Of a DNA stretch of 64,000 nt, positions 60,726 to 64,000 are shown piece by piece (the first letter of the stretch is position 1; each line of letters starts with the position of its first letter). Location of the stretch: positions 30,341,201-30,405,200 of the forward strand of contig OZ038422.1 of NCBI GenBank assembly GCA_964036155.1, read 5' to 3'. The position numbers and the translations under genes were made by a program. The notes beneath the pieces were generated by a model that was given only the letters and a program-made list of their open reading frames with translations, ran no database searches and was not told the DNA's origin. The stretch comes from Diploscapter coronatus. Taxonomy: Eukaryota > Nematoda > Chromadorea > Rhabditida > Rhabditidae.

Positions 60726-63700
60726 TTACATCAAAGTCGTCCCACAATCCAGATTGAGATAGCTAAAATACTCATTATAAGATATGCATTTGGGCTGTTA
60801 TTAATTTCTGCATTTAATCGCATTTAGTTCGTTTTTCCTTGATCTAAGTCAACTTCAAAATCTCTTTTATAAGTAGAGTAGTCAAGTGGATTTTAGGAAA
60901 TAGGTGATCATGGCAATTCATCAAAATAAAAATAATTTTTAGATCTTCGAAAATGATCCACTTTGTATAAATTAATTCATTTTTGTGCAACGATATATTT
61001 TATAAGATAAACATTTAAATGGATTAAAGATATGACTCACATAACTACAATCATCACCATTTCCAAAGTTATCTGAAGGAATTTAGTAAAGTGCATCGAG
61101 AAATTGAAGAACTGATTTTCATAAACGCATTATAAGATATGGGGATTTGGTATTGTGGTATTTGTGCATTTTTGAAAGTCAAATTCTTCTTCCGTTGCAA
61201 TTAACTAAATTTCTTACCCGGAAATCTAAATATAATTAATAATTATCCACTAGTTGAAAGTTCAATCATTCATTATATCTTGTTCTTTTTATATGTATTC
61301 GAGACCTGGATTTCCAATCCAGATCTCTAAAAGAGTCGAGGGTACTCGTTCTATAGATTTTTGATTCAATTATCAAATTAAAATCATGGTTACAAAAGAA
61401 ATTTTTTACTTACCCATTTGCAGTATCCCAAAAGATACACGTAGACGCATATTCCTGGCCATCACTATTTTGTAGACGCTAAATTTTTTTTTATAAAAAT
61501 ACGGAACGATAAAAAGTGGAACAAATATCCTTGAACTAATCATAGTAGGCAACCTGGAAATGTAGAACGATAAATCATAGTAGCATGCGAAATAATATGG
61601 TAAAAGATGCTCTAGCCTACTCTCTCCTTCCCTAACCCTTTACTATTTTCGTATGTTTCTATCGTCCCACTTTTCAAAATTGCCTACAAGTGGAATGATG
61701 ACTCACAGTAGAATCACCTGGGGTGATTTTATGTACATCAATCCAAGCGGTGGGGAAGGAAGCTCCCTTCGTAACCACTGAAAAAGAAAAATCAACAGAC
61801 GATTTTAATTATCCTGTTTAATTTTTAATAAAATTTAGTTAGTAAGAAATTTTGGCCAGTTTCGACATAATTTGGACGAGTTTTACGTTAAATTACATCT
61901 TCTAATAAATAGTAGGCGGAATTTATTATCCGAAAAATTCGGGAAGGCTACAGCAGGAAAGGTTCGCTTTACAAATATGGTCATAGATTTACTTAGGATA
62001 GATTGTTTTCGAAGATCTAAAGTTTGGAGATCAGCATGACTTCGATGATCAGACTGATACCAATTTAAACGTTAAAATCAATGTTGAAAAGTGATTTGGC
62101 CTCCCTAGCCATTAGCTTCCTTTGTGAGTAGTCTTATTAATGTCGTAAAATGAAAAAAAAACACGCAATTTAGAAATCGAGTATTCCGAATTAGTTTATG
62201 CATTAATAAATTCTCACGAATTTCCTTACCATAATTAGTCAAGTCCATGCCTTGCTGTTGGCTGTAAAGCCTTGGTAGATGGCACGTTGGGCATAATGTC
62301 TTGCAGTTCGAACTTGCTTCGTCCCAAGTGACTTGAGTATTTTGATACTGTAAAATTCCTGTTATTCATAAAACGAAAATGATAATCAACGATCACCTGG
62401 TAACATTTGCCGCTAACATAAGTCCAGTCAACAGGACATTGCTCAGCTAAAATTGTTGAATTTAGATTTGAAAAACGTTTTTTGCTTGAAGAAGGCATTT
62501 TCCCTTATTCTTTAGTCACCATAAATTATTATAGGGAGGAATAAGATGATGATATTTTTTAAAAATGATTTGGTTGTTTATCATGTAAATTTGGTGTTGA
62601 TAGCTAAGTTCGGTTAAAAAGAAGTGACAACGCTTTCTTTGTAATTCACACACTATTCCTACAAATTTGATGTATGAATTTGAATCGAATTTAATGAATG
62701 GATATGCTCTCGGAACATATACAGTAGTTTTCCAGAAAACAATGATTTCTCGAAAAAGATTAACGAAATTTATGGATTCGGGCAATAGATTTCCTCTTGA
62801 ATTGATAATAAAATAGTTGGCTTGAAAAATTGTCAAGACTTACCACATTCAGCTAATGGAGCTGAATTGGCGAAACAATCGATTGTAGTACTGGGTGTGG
62901 ACGTGCTTGTAGACGTCGATGTGGACGTGCTTGTAGACATCGATGTGGACGTGCTCGTAGACGTCGATGTGGATGTGCTTGTAGACGTTGCTGAATTAAA
63001 ATGTTGAACTAGTTATATCCGTAGCATCTATCGCTAAAACTGATACAGCCACTACGTCGTTTTGTTCCCTATTACGAGCGTAGAATATATTCAAGAAACA
63101 GGGAGAGGAGGAGTATGATGCGAGATTTTGCAAAGACAGCGGTTGCCGTAGTTTGGAGTAGATAGAAAGGAAGAAGCTATTATTTTCGGGGAGGTTAAAG
63201 AGCCGATGAAAGCGATTTTTCTCGATTACCTATCTTTATCAGACCTAGAGAAGAAGATTGTCAGGCAATTCTTGCGGCCTACCCCCTATAAATTTGTTGT
63301 TCGTCTGACGAAAGTACTCTCTAGATCTGGTGGTTGTTCATTTAGATTTTCATTTGGGGAACTTTAGGTCAGACCATTCCCTTGCAAGATTGGAATGAGT
63401 TGCTTAAGAAAACTCGAAATCAAAATTCAATCTCAGACTTGATGAAGGTATTTACACGAAATGATAAAGCGGACTTTTTCCCGAAAACCGTGCAGCGGCT
63501 GCAGTAACGTTAAATGGCACTATTCTCTTCTCTTTCCTATTTCCTCTAGTTTCAGTTATCTCTCACTTGCAAATCTGCGACTCGATTTTCGTAAAACGTC
63601 CGCTTTATCATTTCGCGATTTTAATAAACTATTAGAATTTATAAACCTACTTAAAGGTAGAGAAGGCGGCTTTACACCTGTCACATTGGTGTTAGTCGCT

Positions 63701-63991
63701 CGGAATTGCAGCACGAACGTGGCATCGATCGTACTTGTGTAGGCAACGATTGGAGTGGTGGCCAGAGGGCTTGAAGAAGACAAACCATTCCATGCATCAG
63801 AACACACGCTGAATTATCGATAAATTATGTCTGACAACGTTCATCCACGTCATTTACCGAGGATTTGCGAGCTGCTGATTCGATAGGTATTTCAATTCGA
63901 GTCCGAAATCTCTGCAGCCTGGTGAGAATGTCGTTTGAGCGCTTGAGAAGCTGACATACTGGAATTGCACATAGGAATACCCTGCAGGCTT
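60726..63991 (-). CDS. Paralogue of the CUB/C-type-lectin mosaic protein (5' part outside window)
   Basis: Visible exons, matching copy 1 in order and phase: 63858-63991 and 63651-63808 (CUB C-terminal part), 62844-62990 (Thr/Ser linker), 62397-62446 (CPVDWTYVSGKCYQ), 62230-62347 (TWDEASSNCKTLCPTCHLPR), 61707-61777 (AWIDVHKI), 61414-61478 (NSDGQEYA), 61041-61072 (FGNGDDCSY) and 60726-60762 or longer. Lengths differ only by multiples of three (exon 10 is 9 nt shorter, exon 12 is 3 nt shorter, exon 14 is 6 nt longer), which argues for selection on the protein. Whether it also carries the inactive astacin domain cannot be seen here. The final exon has the same phase problem as copy 1. Confidence 0.8.
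62897..62992 (-). repeat. Four 24-bp tandem repeats encoding a Thr/Ser linker (copy 2)
   Basis: Same four-unit array as in copy 1, with fewer differences between units (mostly single transitions). The number of units is identical in the two genes. That suggests either a constrained linker length or recent gene conversion. Confidence 0.9.
63130..63588. other. ~460-bp extra block in an intron of the second lectin gene
   Basis: The intron between exons 62844-62990 and 63651-63808 is about 660 bp, against about 190 bp in copy 1. The extra sequence includes an inverted partial copy of its own right flank: 63455-63485 reads as the reverse complement of about 63590-63615 (words GTCCGCTTTATCATTTC). 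It could be an insertion or a local rearrangement. Confidence 0.55.
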
Positions 63992-64000
63992 CTAAACGAA

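Larger units (their letters stand above)
59340..64000. repeat. Segmental duplication, copy 2 (continues past the window)
   Basis: Counterpart of 47960-52196 in direct orientation. It differs by a missing 90-bp MITE, a gained block of about 185 bp at 60499-60685, and about 460 bp of extra sequence at 63130-63588. Coding exons are better conserved than introns. The end at 64000 falls just past exon 9 of the duplicated gene, so the N-terminal half of that gene is not visible. Confidence 0.9.

Noticed and set aside
1..64000. CRISPR arrays, bacterial operons, tRNA or rRNA genes
   Set aside because: The window is eukaryotic; I saw no cloverleaf with invariant tRNA boxes, no rRNA blocks and no regularly spaced direct repeats with unique spacers.

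Overview
The window is nuclear DNA of a nematode, most likely a rhabditid or diplogastrid. Introns are short, numerous and AT-rich, exons are GC-rich, and nearly every intron ends in TTTTCAG (read on the minus strand). The protein set also fits: an EEL-1/HUWE1 orthologue, a PRA1-family membrane protein, astacin, CUB and C-type-lectin modules, and a mariner element. The exact genus is not certain. All recognisable genes lie on the minus strand.

Layout. 917-31230 is one giant gene, the HECT ubiquitin ligase eel-1/HUWE1. I resolved it into 81 phase-consistent coding exons of about 4,026 codons (N-terminal armadillo-like region, UBA, WWE, acidic tract, ubiquitin-binding motifs, HECT). Upstream of it, 32923-37156 is a 4.2 kb element bounded by TTTTACC-rich terminal inverted repeats with a nested palindrome inside. 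39166-40893 is an eight-exon ARL6IP5/PRAF3-type gene. 42229-45442 is an unidentified gene whose last intron carries a decayed mariner (42348-43599) ending 9 bp from the 3' splice site.

49212-53654 encodes a secreted mosaic protein: signal peptide, astacin-like domain with lost catalytic residues, EGF, CUB, a Thr/Ser linker made by a 24-bp tandem repeat, and a C-type-lectin-like domain. A segmental duplication with an offset of about 11.4-11.8 kb repeats much of this gene at 59340-64000, where the second copy runs off the window. 55540-56964 is a second foldback element related to part of the 33-37 kb element.

Points most worth a second look: the dead astacin-lectin fusion and its tandem copy; at least two, probably four, eel-1 introns that must end in the very rare GAG 3' splice site; an intronic 8-mer enriched across eel-1; a splice-phase clash shared by both lectin copies; and empty-site evidence for young insertions. 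The genes do not form a pathway. eel-1 is a housekeeping regulator, and the duplicated lectin-astacin genes look like fast-evolving secreted effectors.
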